Positions 47,301-58,796 of a stretch of 64,000 nucleotides of DNA are shown here, in pieces. This DNA comes from Phlebiopsis flavidoalba (taxonomy: Eukaryota > Basidiomycota > Agaricomycetes > Polyporales > Phanerochaetaceae), in the NCBI GenBank assembly GCA_035772785.1, contig JAOCPU010000007.1, positions 748,001-812,000 of the forward strand, in the 5' to 3' direction. The notes under the pieces are model-generated. The model saw only the letters and a program-made list of their open reading frames with translations. It had not been told where the DNA came from and made no database searches. The position numbers and the translations under genes are program-made. Numbering within the stretch: position 1 is the stretch's first letter; the number at the start of each line of letters is the position of its first letter.

Positions 47301-48163
47301 CACGCGGGGTCGTTTTGAAACTACCTACATCAGCAGGAAAAATGGCACGCGTACGAATCGAAGTGAAAGGCTGTTGTAACTACCTACGGGCAAATTATAT
47401 CCGGACGAACAGGAAGTGTGGGCACCTATGGTGTTGAACACTGGTGTCATCGACACCTTCGTTCTGCAAAAGCAGTGCTGTGGTGCGTCTTACCCATTTA
47501 CAACTGAGCTCGCATTCGACATTTACGCATAATCTTAGCGGGCTACTGTGTCATGATCCCCCCCCTATCTACTTGGCGTGGCGTCGGAGATCGACACTTG
47601 GACAACCTGCTTCTTGCCCCTGACGGTTCGTGTGTTGCTTTCTGGTGCTCGTCACAGATTACTCACTTTGCGGTGCGTCGTTATACAGGACATTTCTTCC
47701 ACGGTACGTTTTCCGGTGTGATAGTTTCCGCCACAATTTACGATACTATCTCTCAGTTGATTTTGGTTACATCCTCGGCCGAGACTGAAGACGAAGCCTC
47801 TTGCACCTCGTACCGTCAAGGTCTGTAAGGAGATTGGTCGATGCCATGGGCGGTGTGCAATCGGTAACACTATGCGCGATTCAAGAACTTCTGCTTCACG
47901 GCCTTCACTATCTTACGCGCAAAAGTGCCAACCTTATTCTCAGCTTGGCCCCCCCGTCTGGTTACGCTTATGGTCGACGCCAATATTCCTCATATCAAAC
48001 ATCGCGACGTCCACGAACAAGTGTTGGGGAAGTTCTGTCTGGAGATGACCGAAGAACAAGCAATTGAACATTTCGAGAAACTGAAAAACTGTTGAATGAT
48101 ATATCACCATTTACAGTTGTACTAGATAGGATGCATGACTGGGCACAGTATTGGAGAAGTTGA
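44376..48163 (+). CDS. VPS34: Phosphatidylinositol 3-kinase VPS34
   Basis: Class III PI 3-kinase making PI3P for vacuolar sorting and autophagy, acting with Vps15 and Vps30/Atg6. Start at ATG 44376: MDKDSRDDFTFAKLSDLSCQ, the family N-terminus. The C2 domain is visible as ISGPRRAVPVGGTT-like and LFWQEVV-like remnants (44900-45000). The accessory helical domain shows IWKFRFYLTR (near 46090), LTKFLKSVTW (near 46140), DALELLGPNTRGFPSESIRS (near 46255) and LEDRIHGKN with VVFKFMNKILE (46655-46725). Kinase domain: KRQGELIETLAKRARDL (near 46815), SVFKSNMFPMLLFTFQV (near 47025), VIFKDGDDMRQDQLVIQS (near 47105), VLATGPSQGMVR-like (near 47225), GSVGTYGVE (near 47420), the catalytic GVGDRHLDNLLLAPDG (47580-47625), intron, GHFFH, intron, VDFGYILGRD with the activation DFG (47757-47785), and the C-terminus VLDRMHDWAQYWRS, TGA at 48161-48163. 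All catalytic motifs are intact; frame is broken in about a dozen places. Confidence 0.95.
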
Positions 48164-48453
48164 TCCTGTAGTCATCGGTGTTTGGTCTTCTATGATTTAG
48201 TCTCTGTGTATTTCTATTTTACTTTGGAACTCCAGGATTTGCGATCTCTTCGGCCATCTTTCCGGGGCACTGTTGTATGAACTTTCATCGGGTCAATAAA
48301 TTATGAAAGCACCAAGATCCAATGAATAAGGCAGAGGTATCCTGTTACGCGCCGCTACATCGACAGCAAGATAGCTGATACATCGAAAACACAAGATCGG
48401 GTCGATACTTAGAAAATAATCCAGAGATAGAGAAAGAGATGGACTAGGTGAGA

Positions 48454-49031
48454 TCAAGCACGCTGAGATCGTCTCGGACGTTCCTCCGCCCCTCGGACAT
48501 AACCTTCGCCCATGTGTACTGGCGACCCACCGCCACCTCCGCGAGCAAGAAAGGCACCGTCGCATGTCCTTGCTACCCACGCCCATCAATATGCCGTCAT
48601 CGAAAGGGTCCCCTCTCGTCTGTTCCCAGAGATGATCCCCGGCTCGTCGGATCTCAGCGTCGAGGGTGCGCCTCCTCCGATCATGCGGAGAAGTAGATAT
48701 GTAGAAGTATCTTCCACAGGTACTATGGTCGTAGGTCTGAGCGGGAGGCTGAGTCCGTGGTAATGGCGGGATGTAGGTTTTTCGATGCTGCTGTTGCCTC
48801 AATCTTTTGGGCAGCCGCCGCTGTCACAGCTGGCCAGCCCACATGGGACTACGGTTTCGGGCTGATGAGCGGATTGGTCAGGAGACTGTTCATCTCAGGG
48901 AAAGGCACGGGTTGTATCTGGAGCTGTCCGATTCGGGTTCGAACCAGGCGGGCGCTCGGTTTCTTCGTAACGGAATGGGGAGGCATGGGTGAGCTGGGAA
49001 GACGATAGGACGTTCGTTTCAGCGAAGGCAT
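48454..49031 (-). CDS. Unrecognised leftward coding fragment, basic/Ser-Pro-rich
   Basis: Leftward pieces MPSLKRTSYRLPSSPMPPHS and RLVRTRIGQLQIQPVPFPEM (near 49030-48890), then after frame changes LDAEIRRAGDHLWEQTRGDP (near 48660) and a Gly-rich end HMGEGYVRGAEERPRRSQRA stopping at 48454-48456. I recognise no family. It may be the 3' part of the gene to its right. It ends about 290 bases from the convergent VPS34 stop. Confidence 0.35.
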
Positions 49032-49754
49032 CGATCTCGGGAGATTGTGGGGTCTTAATGATTTGAATTGGTATTTGGTTCGTGGAGGGGTGTGATGTAA
49101 ACGGGCGTGTCGTCGACCCAGATCGATGATTTCAGCGACTCTGTGTCAACGTCAGGGGATTAGTGTTGAGTACAGCGCGCACATGAGTCTGACGTCTGAG
49201 TCGACGTGGTGGCGTTGGTGGGCGCCGTGGGGGAGTTGGAGGTAGAAGCCGTCATCAGGGGCGGCCTCTTCGTTCTCGTTGTCAGAGCAAAGCGACCGGG
49301 CGTGGTGATCTCAGGTGTCCGTCGTAGACACAGAAGGCCAGGTCCGGATTATACGCATGAGCAAACGGACCGATAGTAGAAAAGACGGAACGAGGATGTC
49401 GCAGAAGATGAACTTGTGTCCGAGACCGCAACAGAGTTATCGGTCGCAAACACGCTTGTTTGCTACGCCTATGACAGAAAAACTGTCAGTCAACCAACAA
49501 TTCTCATAAGGTCATCTGGAACCTACCAGCCCAGTCCAGTACGGTCCTCTGCATCGGTTTCGCCTCTTTTGCGCTTCTTTGCCTGCGGCTCGACCGTTCA
49601 TTTCTGATAGAGATTTCCGACGCGACAATTTACGAAGCAGTTCTTCTCCCTTCTCAGTCCCGCTCAAGGAAAACGGGCCAAGTTTGGCTCTCTCAGAGTC
49701 GGAGTTTAAGTGACGGAGCCAGCGTGTACCACTGACTTTCTTTAATTTGGCACG

Positions 49755-51169
49755 TCAAATTGACCTCCGTAAGAATGCTTCGATATGTTCTGACGGCATG
49801 TTGACCGATGGACGCCCTGCGCGCTGAGCTTTGGTCGTAAACAGGTGCTTGTGCACGAGGTACATTTCGCAGGGGTTGATAGGAGCCTCCGCCGGCGGTG
49901 CTAATTTCCTCAGCGCTGCTCTGGCAGCTACGAGGGAAGTCATCCGTAGAAGCAGTCGGTAATCCCGCTCTCCGACTCCCGAATACCAGACACTGTTAGA
50001 GGGACAGGACCCGAGCGACGAGTCGATAGAGGTGGCCGGTGGCGGAGGTGGCGGAGGTGGTGGTGGGGGGAGGCGCAGTAGCCACATTACTTGCTTCGCG
50101 TGTACTTGCGAGCTGCAAGGGCTGAGTATATGCGCTCGGGTGTAGATGATGCAATGCCACGTACCTGCTCCTTTAATGCGAGGACCTCAGCAGCCTCAAG
50201 TTGAGCGATTCTCTCCCGGTCCCTGTCGCGTTCTTCTAGTATAAGGGTAGTCTCAGGATCTTCGGCTCTCTCCATCTCTTTGAGCAATTGTTCGTCGCGA
50301 GCCTGGCGCAAATTCATTGACCTTTCCGTTTACTCGAATGACCTGCGATGTGTCTCCTTCTCGAGATCTTCTAGTCGTTTGGCTCTTTGCTTGCCCCTTG
50401 GCCTTGTCAGAAGACATAGAGCGGGTGCGGATGCAATATCGCTAGGGGTCGCTAGGAGTAAACGTGGTTGGGAGGGGGCGCCGTTCGTGCAGGGTTTGGG
50501 GTGAAACTGGGGGGTCGGAGAAGAGCGCGGAGAATGGTTGAAGTTGCCCAGGAAGGCTTTAGCATCTTGAGAGTTCGAAGTAATGCGATCGAGTTGAGCA
50601 GGCGGTCTTCTCGATAGCTGATGAACGGATTTATCGTCCTCCTCCTCTTCCTCCTTGTCAGTGGGTTCGGGTGTCGGAGTAGGTTCAGGTCAGGTGTTAG
50701 GCGAGGGTGTTCATGCGAGGGAGGCGGAAGTGAAACTTGTTCGAGTTCTTCACACGTTCCGTTCTAGGGACAAACTGGACATGTCGAGTATCAGTTTTCT
50801 CGTTGAGGGACAGGAGTCGGTTCGGGCTCCAGGGAGGCGGAAACGAGGAAATAACGACCCAGGCATAGTCACAGAACGTTTGCGTCTGAGTTCTCGGGTG
50901 ACGGAGGCGAGACGGAGGGCCCATGGTCGACTTTCTTTCCCCACCAGCCTGCTAGAGCTGTCTGCTCGATGTTTTCGTTGCCGCATTATCTTGTCGCGAA
51001 GCCGCGGCATCGACTTGCGAAGCTTTCTTTCTGGTCGGGTATGTAGAGACCTTAGGGTTTAGCAGTTTTTTTCCACAAGTAACGACCTGGCTTCGACTTC
51101 GCTATTGACGGTCCTGTTGCGCCTGTCGGAAGTTCGTCGTGTCCGCTGGCTTGGCCCCTTGCGCTTCAT
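49755..51169 (-). CDS. Unrecognised protein with basic N-terminus, acidic/Pro linker and coiled coil
   Basis: Starts at the ATG 51169 with MKRKGPSQRTRRTSDRRNRT, an NLS-like basic stretch. Further left, after frame changes, come a disordered part with PEPTPTPEPTDKEEEEDDKS (near 50660), SRRPPAQLDRITSNSQDAKA (near 50600), and then a coiled coil at 50420-50160: KRLEDLEKETHRRSFE, RQARDEQLLKEMERAEDPET, ERDRDRERIAQLEAAEVLAL. A short intron (about 50166-50123) joins to a Thr/Ser/Ala stretch. A frame with a poly-Pro start and LVAARAALRKLAPPAEAPIN ends at 49755. The layout suggests a nuclear regulatory or scaffold protein, but I do not recognise it. Several indels. Confidence 0.45.
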
Positions 51170-51843
51170 GGCCTCCCTCCCGCGTCGACAAGGTTCTCGT
51201 TGCGCTTTCCTGCCTGCCCTATACTCTCCGAACTACTGTCAAGTCTCACTCGCGATGAAGAGACGCATAGCGGAGTGGGAGCACGCTACACCATCAAGCG
51301 TAGCTGTTGAGCCAGAGTTTTCAGGAGTTTGCGATTGGGAATAATGACCTTTGCAGGAAAACCTCGCCTCCTGTTGGCTGTGGCGACAAACGACTCAATC
51401 TCTCCGTGATATACGAAGCTGAAGACATTAGAGAATAGAATATCCCCGAGGATGATGACCGGGTCGATTAGCGGATTATGCTTTTTTTGTCCCCCAGGGG
51501 CCATAGTCTCTGGCTCAGAAGGACAAGTGTGACAGTGCCGTGTTGAGGCGGCCCGCCAGCCATATTGAGCCATCATTCGTCCACGGTTACGCAAACACAG
51601 TCGCGTCGTCGCGTCGCGTCACGGAATACATGCGATCATCCTCCAGATCCGCCATGTTCATCAAATTCATCTGTCCGTGGCCGAAGCAAAGACAAAGAAA
51701 TAACCAATGCTACAATTTAGAAAGATAACAAACATTTAGCGAAATATATAGAGTCCGTCGTGAAGGCATCATCCTAGGTCAGTGTAAGCATGCAGAAAAT
51801 CAGTCAACAAGCCATATCTTTTGCGTTTGTGTTCGTCTTTCGT
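51170..51843. other. Spacer with no assignable gene
   Basis: Holds the upstream region of the leftward coiled-coil gene and the 3' end region of the leftward membrane protein. A leftward frame at 51286-51594 (PLIDPVIILGDILFSNVFSF) has no family match that I can see. Confidence 0.4.
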
Positions 51844-53160
51844 TCAATACCCGCCGTAGTTGTAGCTCGGTGGCGCGTTCGCTGGATGGTGCTTGCGATA
51901 CTGCAGTCCCACCCGAGCATATGGGTCTGCGTACTGCATGGTGCGGCTAATCGAAGGGTCGGGCGGTGAGGCTGGAAGGGGGGAGCCCCCCCCGAAGCAC
52001 ACTTGGAGCGGGATTCGCAGAGAAGGCACCGTATGCATCGAAGCTCTGTCTTGGGAGTTGAGTGGGCGGTAGGAGTAGCCATTGGTAGGACCGACAGATG
52101 GAACGCATCTGAATAACGGTTGTTATCCGAAGAAGGGGGGGACTGGCTAGAGTTTGACTGCTCGTAGGTCGAACTTCCGCATTGGTTGTTCAAAAAACGG
52201 ACTCTTCCTCGTCATCCATGCACTCAGCGGGCTCCTCAGTAGGGTGGTTACGAAGGGAGGTTCGCGGGGACGCGTAGTTTTTTGCCCGCATACGCCAATC
52301 AAGCACCGTCAAGATGAAGGATGCAGTTAGTACCAGAATTACCTACAAGAACGATTTCAGTAGGCTGTACGGTTTTAGAGCTAGAAGTAGGGCAAATCAC
52401 CGCAACTAGTTAACCCATCGTGAACCAGAAAAAAACACTACTGGAACCGGCTTTCTTTGTCGCTTGCACCAACCCATGGGGAGGCGCCTTGGGTAGAAAG
52501 TCAATCGCCAGACGCCATCTACTGTTGTGGCAATTGGGGTCTTTCGGGACGCGTCCTTGTCATCCTGGCTCCAGTCCCAAGCGGAGATTGGTGGTTGATG
52601 AATCTGCACCAGTTGGAGTAAGGAGAGGAAACTAAGCCGAAGTTACTTACGCGACGAGAAGGCTGACTTGCCAGCAAAGTGCCAGTCAAGGATGAACGCG
52701 AAACGGATTTCCTTCAATGCGCGTGCAACCTTGCACCCTTGTCGTAATTTTTGTAGTGATGACGGGTACCAATAACAGAAACAGGGTAGTAGAAAATCCC
52801 TGTCACTCACGAGAACGAAATGGCGAAGCCCCGAACACCCCGCTACGCGTGATGGGCAATGAGAACGCGTTGGCCGAGGTTGGAGCATCATCAAAAGGAC
52901 TCACAGGGACCAACGTGGAACTTGGGCTCTGAAATGATGCCTACACTAGCCCAAAACAACACATAGCGAGGACTAAAGTTTGAAGAAAACTTGACATGTC
53001 GAGAAGATATACTCGCGGGTTTAGAGACGATCATCTGTAAACACATAGTCAGTACATGCGCGAATAACGTGGGGTATAGGCAGGACCCATATCCATATAA
53101 TACACAGTAGTGGCACACAAATAATAAAAAGATGAGGTTTCCATCCCCTGAGAGATTCAT
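51844..53160 (-). CDS. Putative multi-span membrane protein, unrecognised (MARVEL-like pattern possible)
   Basis: Leftward pieces separated by likely introns: SNFSPRYVLFWASVGIISEP (near 52965), CKVARALKEIRFAFILDW (near 52720), then a clear membrane segment VILVLTASFILTVLDWRMRA (near 52345-52285) followed by an acidic stretch PTEEPAECMDDEEESVF (near 52240-52190). The tail is Ser/Pro/Tyr-rich with repeated Tyr (DNNRYSDAFHLS, MQYADPYARVGLQYRKHHPA) and ends YNYGGY at 51844. A Cys-Arg/Lys helical span before the last membrane segment and a disordered cytosolic tail are usual in fungal MARVEL-domain proteins, but the N-terminal half is not clear enough to be sure. Start not found. Confidence 0.42.
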
Positions 53161-53989
53161 AGTACAAAGATGAACATGAACACGGTTCGCGATTACGTAA
53201 CGCGCGCAATCCGTGCTCTAAATTGCTGCGGTATATATGGAACCGTGGGGAAACAGAAGCTTCAAAGCCAGAATGACGATACACAGAGGTCTAGAAAGCA
53301 GGGAAACCGGGAGTCAAGAATGACACGAGAGACTTACCTCATCGATCGAATGGCACATTAGTCCTCCGTTTCCAATCCCTACTCCTGTCGGGTTTGAGGG
53401 TTGCAAGTTCCGGCAGCGAACCCGCGCTTTCTGGCATTACTTTGGATGATGCTGCTCTGAACGATGTCTGAGAACGCCATGTTGGAGGCTCACGGTGTGG
53501 TGCTAGAGGGGAGTTGAACTCGAGAGAGGTTTATCTGCCTACGCCCGAAGTGTCCCTAGCTGAGCGCGATTGCCGAGTGGTGTAGCTCCCAGTTGGAGGG
53601 ATGGCGGTGTCGTAAATGGCGTGCAGTAAGGGGTCGTGGAGAAAGAGTCGTGTCTGAAGGTGGTGGTGGAAGAAAAATAAACAGCAAAGTAATGAGGTGG
53701 TCGAATGAATCGAGATGAAGGCTGCGCGCGCGCACCGCACCGCAACAGGATCCTGCTTAGTCAGCACCATGACTTCACTCGCGGTCCAGCGCCCGCGCCA
53801 ATGGTCTCAAAGCGAACACCGCCCGCAAACGACACCAGGACATATCCAGTGCTTAGCGGTTTCAAAAAAACGAAGGTTACAACGTACCTCTTACGTTCAA
53901 TCAAGTCTCGCAAGCGCAGCACGCGCGGAACAGAGGGAACAGCCTCTATAAAGTAGCTGTGGCTATACACGACACGATGACTACTCCGC
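53161..53989. other. Spacer with no assignable gene
   Basis: Only short open frames on both strands without motifs. It should contain the 5' region of the leftward membrane protein and the 3' region of the leftward Nudix gene. Confidence 0.4.
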
Positions 53990-55105
53990 CCTGCACCAGT
54001 ACTCTCTACCGGGTCGGTACCGCGCAGCTTCGGTGAAGGCAGTCGGCTCCAACGCCTGAAGTATACGACTAAACGTGGGTAGGCTTGTCCCGCCGCATAG
54101 CGCACTGAGAACGTTGTGGGGCGGTCATATGCAATCACAGCAGCCATAATCTGTACAGAAACTGCGGATCAGCACACCTCCGAGTCGGTAACTGAGCAGT
54201 GGCTAGGACCAGAATTTCGGCAGTAAGCCCTTTGATTGCTGAGGCAGAAAGATACGATCGGCAAACAGATGCATTCTGTATGTGGAGCTACACCTAGCCA
54301 GGTCCACTGGCTTGTCTGTATAGGTTCTGATGTAAATGTGTTAGTAAAGTTTTGAGTTAACAGCCCCTAACTATCACATAGCAATAAAACTCTTCGTGAG
54401 AAGGCCATAGTTTCGCTCCCAGTTTCCACGAGATCTTCTTCGGCACTCAACGACGGCTCGATTATTGCTATGGCTTCAAACGGGTGACTAAAGATAACGT
54501 CCACTTCCCTCTCCATCGAACAAGGTCACTTTGTCAAAGCACGGGCTCGGGTCTGTTAGTAACGCAAACGACTGGTGACACAAGCAGCTTGGTATACGCG
54601 ACAAAGGGTACGAAGAACACAAATGTGTGAATGTTCGGTTGTTGCGTAGTGGCAAGCCGACCTCTTCGAATGCCTCACGGTACTAAGACTATATTATTAA
54701 AAATCAGCCAATGGAGAGAGCTCGCAGATTAGAGCGACATACCGCGGTCTCAATCACATCCTCGTCTGTTTTCTCGTCCATCTTGCCTCCTGGCAATGCG
54801 GTTTGGCCAGGGTTGCGTGCTGCAAAGTCTTCGCACGTCTTGTGAGTAAGACTCGCAAGACGCCATCTCTCTCGGTAGAGAAGAATGAGGAACCGCGCGC
54901 GTTTACTCCTCGGATCCGGGACATCGTTCCTATGATTAAGATATTACATGTCACCAATAATACGGTTCAGATGTTCATCAGGTGCTTACGCACAAATCAG
55001 TCACTTCCACTTCCGCCTTGTGGCGCTCGCAATCGCTCAAACACACTGCTGAGACTTCTTCGAGAGGCCTGGCATACCTGGGCCGTCGTGGTGCGGCTGT
55101 ATTAT
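53990..55105 (-). CDS. Nudix hydrolase of the NUDT7/NUDT8/PCD1 type (coenzyme A diphosphatase)
   Basis: Family members cleave CoA, oxidised CoA or acyl-CoA to 4'-phosphopantetheine derivatives, in peroxisomes or mitochondria. Read leftward: an N-terminal helix with ERLRAHK-like sequence (near 55050), ERDGVLRVLLTRRAKTL (near 54860), then the Nudix box: PGQTALPGGKMDEKTDEDVI (near 54810), ETA, an intron (from about 54745), and REFEEVGLP (near 54700; the expected REAFEEVGL with one codon damaged). LLTDPS is near 54540, VDVIFSHPFEAI (near 54505) and EPSLSAEEDLVETGSE (near 54460) correspond to the CoA-Nudix C-terminal elements. The last exon MAAVIAYDRPTTFSVRYAAG (near 54145) is the usual ending. 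The glycine and glutamates of the Nudix box are intact. Start and stop are approximate; several indels. Confidence 0.88.
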
Positions 55106-56258
55106 GAAAATTGCCATGGTGTGTGGGTGAGAGGTCACTCGAGGCCAATGTCATTGTCGGTCGTTCTATTTAATGACCAAGCTTGAATCATGCTCGAATG
55201 ACACGCCCGAGGCCGCCGAAGCAGCCCACCAAGCCCATGGGATCTGCATGGGACTGGAGTTCGGCAACGAGCGGACCCTTCGCGTCGTTATGGCGAAAAG
55301 TCGTTCAAGTTCCGCCGACATCGTCACCAACAGGGAAATATTCTCACAACGTGTTATGTGTCAATGATAGGCATCAATAAGCAAACAGGTTTTTTTGCGG
55401 ATCGAGATATAACATTTTTGCTTACCACCTTGTTTCATTTTGACAATGGCTCGCGCATTTACTGACCAGATGCTCAAAACCGTTGATCACAGGCAGTGGC
55501 GCTCCTCACTAGCTCGGGTCGCGAATCCAGGTGTACTGCGTGGATTCCACATCGATCAATGTTACAGCTAGCGAGTGATGAGGTCTTGAGTGGGCCTCAA
55601 ACGTCGAGTGGGGCCAGCGGGTCCCCGCAGAGTCACATACGCAATGTAATTCGGCGACCGCTTCTACTCACGGTTCTGGTTTCCCACGCAGCTTCCGCGA
55701 TGGTCATATGTTGTTGTTCTGCGTTGTGTCCGGATGAGCTGCATATTTCTAGCGTCGCTACCAGCCATTTGTCGGGCCGCCATTATCCTCGAGATGACCA
55801 CAAAGACCAATGGCTGTGGGCCTGGACCGCAACAAAAGAATTGAACAGACTTGAGGCGGTCGGCTTGGCAGAGTAACCACTGCGCCATCAAAGCGTGAAA
55901 AGGCGGGTGTCTCCTAGCACGGGGTCTGTCCCGTTGCACCGCCAACTCGGGCGCGGTCCCCGCCCTCTTTATACAGACCGTCACCACCACCTCATTCCCT
56001 CCCTCCTTCCGTCTTTCACGACGCCACACTTTCCTTGACTCCCCAGCCGAGTCAAGTTGTACCACCTCCCGGCATAGTTGCGATACCCCATTTCCCCTTG
56101 ACACCGCAGACGACCCGCCTGGAGCTCCTAGTCTCGGATATCTTTATTCGTTCACGAACTACACGATCCCTTATCTCATCTACACCTGCCTTCTCTGAAT
56201 TCTGAACTCTGTGTAGCACCTATTGCTCTATCCACACTAGCCATCACACCACTAGTCA
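55106..56258. other. 1.15 kb spacer with no assignable gene
   Basis: Divergent upstream region of the leftward Nudix gene and the rightward membrane protein gene. Frames at 55173-55380 and 55496-55876 have no recognisable motif. The stretch 55960-56200 is CT-rich with a TTTATAC element at 55969-55975 and resembles the promoter and leader of the gene at 56259. Confidence 0.45.
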
Positions 56259-58796
56259 TGAATACTGGCCCAGGCTATCCCCCGCACCGCACGGCCTCAA
56301 CTCCACCCATGGCCTATAGCGCAAGGACTCGAATCCAGTCCTTTCACAAGGGCAAACAATTACAGCACGCGCAGACGTGTCTTGTCGATATGCGCAAATC
56401 TCGCGCCACACACCAAGCCCCACCCCCAGCGAGATGAGGTGCTGTGCGATGGTCGAGGAAACATGTCATTGACTTTCAGGCGATATGAAGTCTTGGAAGT
56501 TCTGGTTCAGGATCAGAGAATGGCTTTTGTGCTTCTTATTTTGGACTCTCTGCTCAGCCATTCATTCTAATCACTCGACTCCACCCCCGTTAGCCGGGTA
56601 CTACGTGATTGGAACCATCATTTGCTATCAGGGGGCTCAGAGTACTGTTCACGGTTTATCACAAGCAAATTGTGCATTGGCTGCAGCCTACCGCGAACAA
56701 GATCAGAAGCGTAAGTCCATGTTCTTCCGTCGCATATACCACGAAAGCCCCTGTCCTCCTCCCCACGTCTGCGACTCCGTCCTCGGCTCCTTCTCTCTTT
56801 TTCTACCACCCCAGACGACGACCCCCCATATTGCTCGTAGCTACGGCAGACGCCTTGGCAACCACACCCACGCTTGGCGAGCATGGGACACTCCGGCAGC
56901 ATGGATGTGGCACCGTAGCACGTCAGTCCGACGCTTACGTTCCGTCACGCTATCACCGTCCGGGGACGCAAGCTGTCTTCTGGCCATGATGTGTCTTGGA
57001 CCAGGATTCTATGTCCGGTCGTCTTCTGGATCGCCTCGCCTACCGGCATTGACCCGTGCAATTCAGAGCGCTAACCTACCACCCTTCTTTCCCCCAGTCT
57101 CCCCTGCGGGCTGGCTGATACCGATAGCCATCCTCGGTTCGTCACACAACTCCTTTTCCCACCTGTAATGTCTGATACATGATAGCAGCCCGGATCCCCG
57201 CCTGCTCACTCGCCATGCGGAAACCTAGCTTTTCGGCGAACGAAATCATCGCCATTTCTGTCTGCGGTCTCGTGTGGGGCCTGTGCGCTCGGATTTGCCA
57301 TTGTCGCCGGCCCCCGGCACGTTCCTAGGTGAAATCGGCAACTTTTAGTATGTGCATCTCAATACGGTCACTGTCGACGAGGTGCTCACCTAGACGTTAG
57401 CGCGATTCAGGTACTGCTGCAAGGCACCCCCGCGCGGATAAACTCGCAAAGAGCAATATCCAGTATGCATGCTCGTAAGAGGATCATCCAGGACGGAGGA
57501 TTCAGAATCGCCCTTATTGCGCGTTTCAGTGCTATCCCTGGACACTGTATTGTATATCCGACAATCATCAATGATCTCCGCCTCACGTGAAATTTCCAGT
57601 CACCACTGCCGTCTTCTCTACTGCGGCATGAATATTTTGGGTGTTCATGCTCGCTGCTTTCCTTTCTTTGCCGAAACAATTCTCACCGTCTATCTTGGTG
57701 TGGCCCTAGAACAGTCGGAAGATGGTACGTACAACAATATGTATTTTCTGCACTGCCTGTACAAACACTTTAACTTTCCGCAGGCAAGTCAAGCACCAAG
57801 GACACCATCATCAAGGATACTGTGATTGCACTGACTGTGATTGTGACCTTTGTCGCGATGTGGTATATTTACCACTGATGAACAAGGTCAAGCCAGAAGT
57901 CATCTACGCAAGTCCGGACGCAAGGCAAGGTACGTAACTGGACGTACTGTTCTGATGGCTCTATTTAAACGTGGGTTATAGACAGGCGAAAGAAAGCGGC
58001 TTCAACACACCGTATAGCAATTCAAGCGTCATTGCAGTCTACCACCAATGTTCCCTTTAATGGACGTACCTCTGACTCTGAACTGCCCCTCACTGCCAAC
58101 TTCCAGAATGACTCTTCGCTTATCAGCAGCAGTCCACCCCCGGGACAACCGTCCGGCCACGCTGTGGGCTACTCTGGCGATCCGACCTTGTATGCTCCGC
58201 AAACCGCCGGGTGCCCGCCCGCGTTCCACGAGCGGCTGTGGTGTCTTCGAGCACTGGGTCTTCGTCCGCGCCTTATATGAGCCAACGGGACGCCCAGCCG
58301 CTGCGCCAGAACACAGGCAGCTCGACGAATCGTGGGACGTCTCTGGGCAGATTGGCGGACCCAACTACTTACCAAATGTCTCGGCCGCAATACGGCGACC
58401 CTTACTCGCACGCAGCCCCGCCGCGCCCGCCCCACTTCCCAGGAGCCCTACAGCCAGAGTACCGCCGCCGCCGATGCGCTCCGTCGGCCACTCGCCGTGC
58501 TCCCGCCCGCGGCCCCCACACAGATCCCGTCCGAGCAGACCCCGACCCAGGCGCAGTTTGCAGAGTACAGGCAGCCGCCCGCGGGGGTCGTGTCGCCGCC
58601 GCACTCTGCGCCGCTGCCGAACCCGTACGCGCAGTTTTGCGCCTCCGCCTGGTGGCGCCACCCGGGTCGGCGCCGGCGCACGCGCGCGCGCGTCTTCGAG
58701 GCGAGCGAGGCGAGCTACTACACGGCGCATGCTGGGAGTCGGCCGCGGACGCCAGACGACCCGTACGTCGCGTACACACAGCCGAGCGTGCGCTAG
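56259..58796 (+). CDS. Unrecognised multi-span membrane protein with long disordered C-terminal tail
   Basis: The ATG at 56259 gives MNTGPGYPPHRTASTPPMAY. Later exons show a hydrophobic stretch (EWLLCFLFWTLCSAIHS, near 56525), then AGWLIPIAIL and ARIPACSLAMRKPSFSANEI followed by IIAISVCGLVWGLCA (57110-57285), a possible ETILTVYLGVALE (near 57680), and a clean last membrane segment TVIALTVIVTFVAMWYIYH preceded by GKSSTKDTIIKD (57785-57875). An intron at about 57930-57980 leads to the cytoplasmic tail: SGFNTPYSNSSVIAVYHQ (near 58010), then a Ser/Pro/Gln-rich tail (PTTYQMSRPQYGDPYSHAAP near 58365) whose last frame, rich in Pro, Ala and Arg with YTAHAGSRP and YVAYTQPSVR, stops at 58794-58796. I recognise no family; the topology suggests a plasma-membrane protein with a tail for binding or phosphorylation. 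Confidence 0.6.

Noticed and set aside
2580..48163. Mass pseudogenisation of the region
   Set aside because: Catalytic and binding motifs and splice sites are preserved in essential genes; errors cluster at homopolymers, which fits sequencing error better than decay.
52371..52391. Similarity to a CRISPR guide scaffold (GTTTTAGAGCTAGAA)
   Set aside because: The 15-base match ends at once, no hairpin or tracr part follows, and it lies in ordinary noisy fungal sequence; chance.
55835..55915. tRNA-like string on the - strand (TGGCGCAGTGGTTA)
   Set aside because: The D-arm-like string is not followed by a paired anticodon arm or T arm, so it does not fold as a tRNA.
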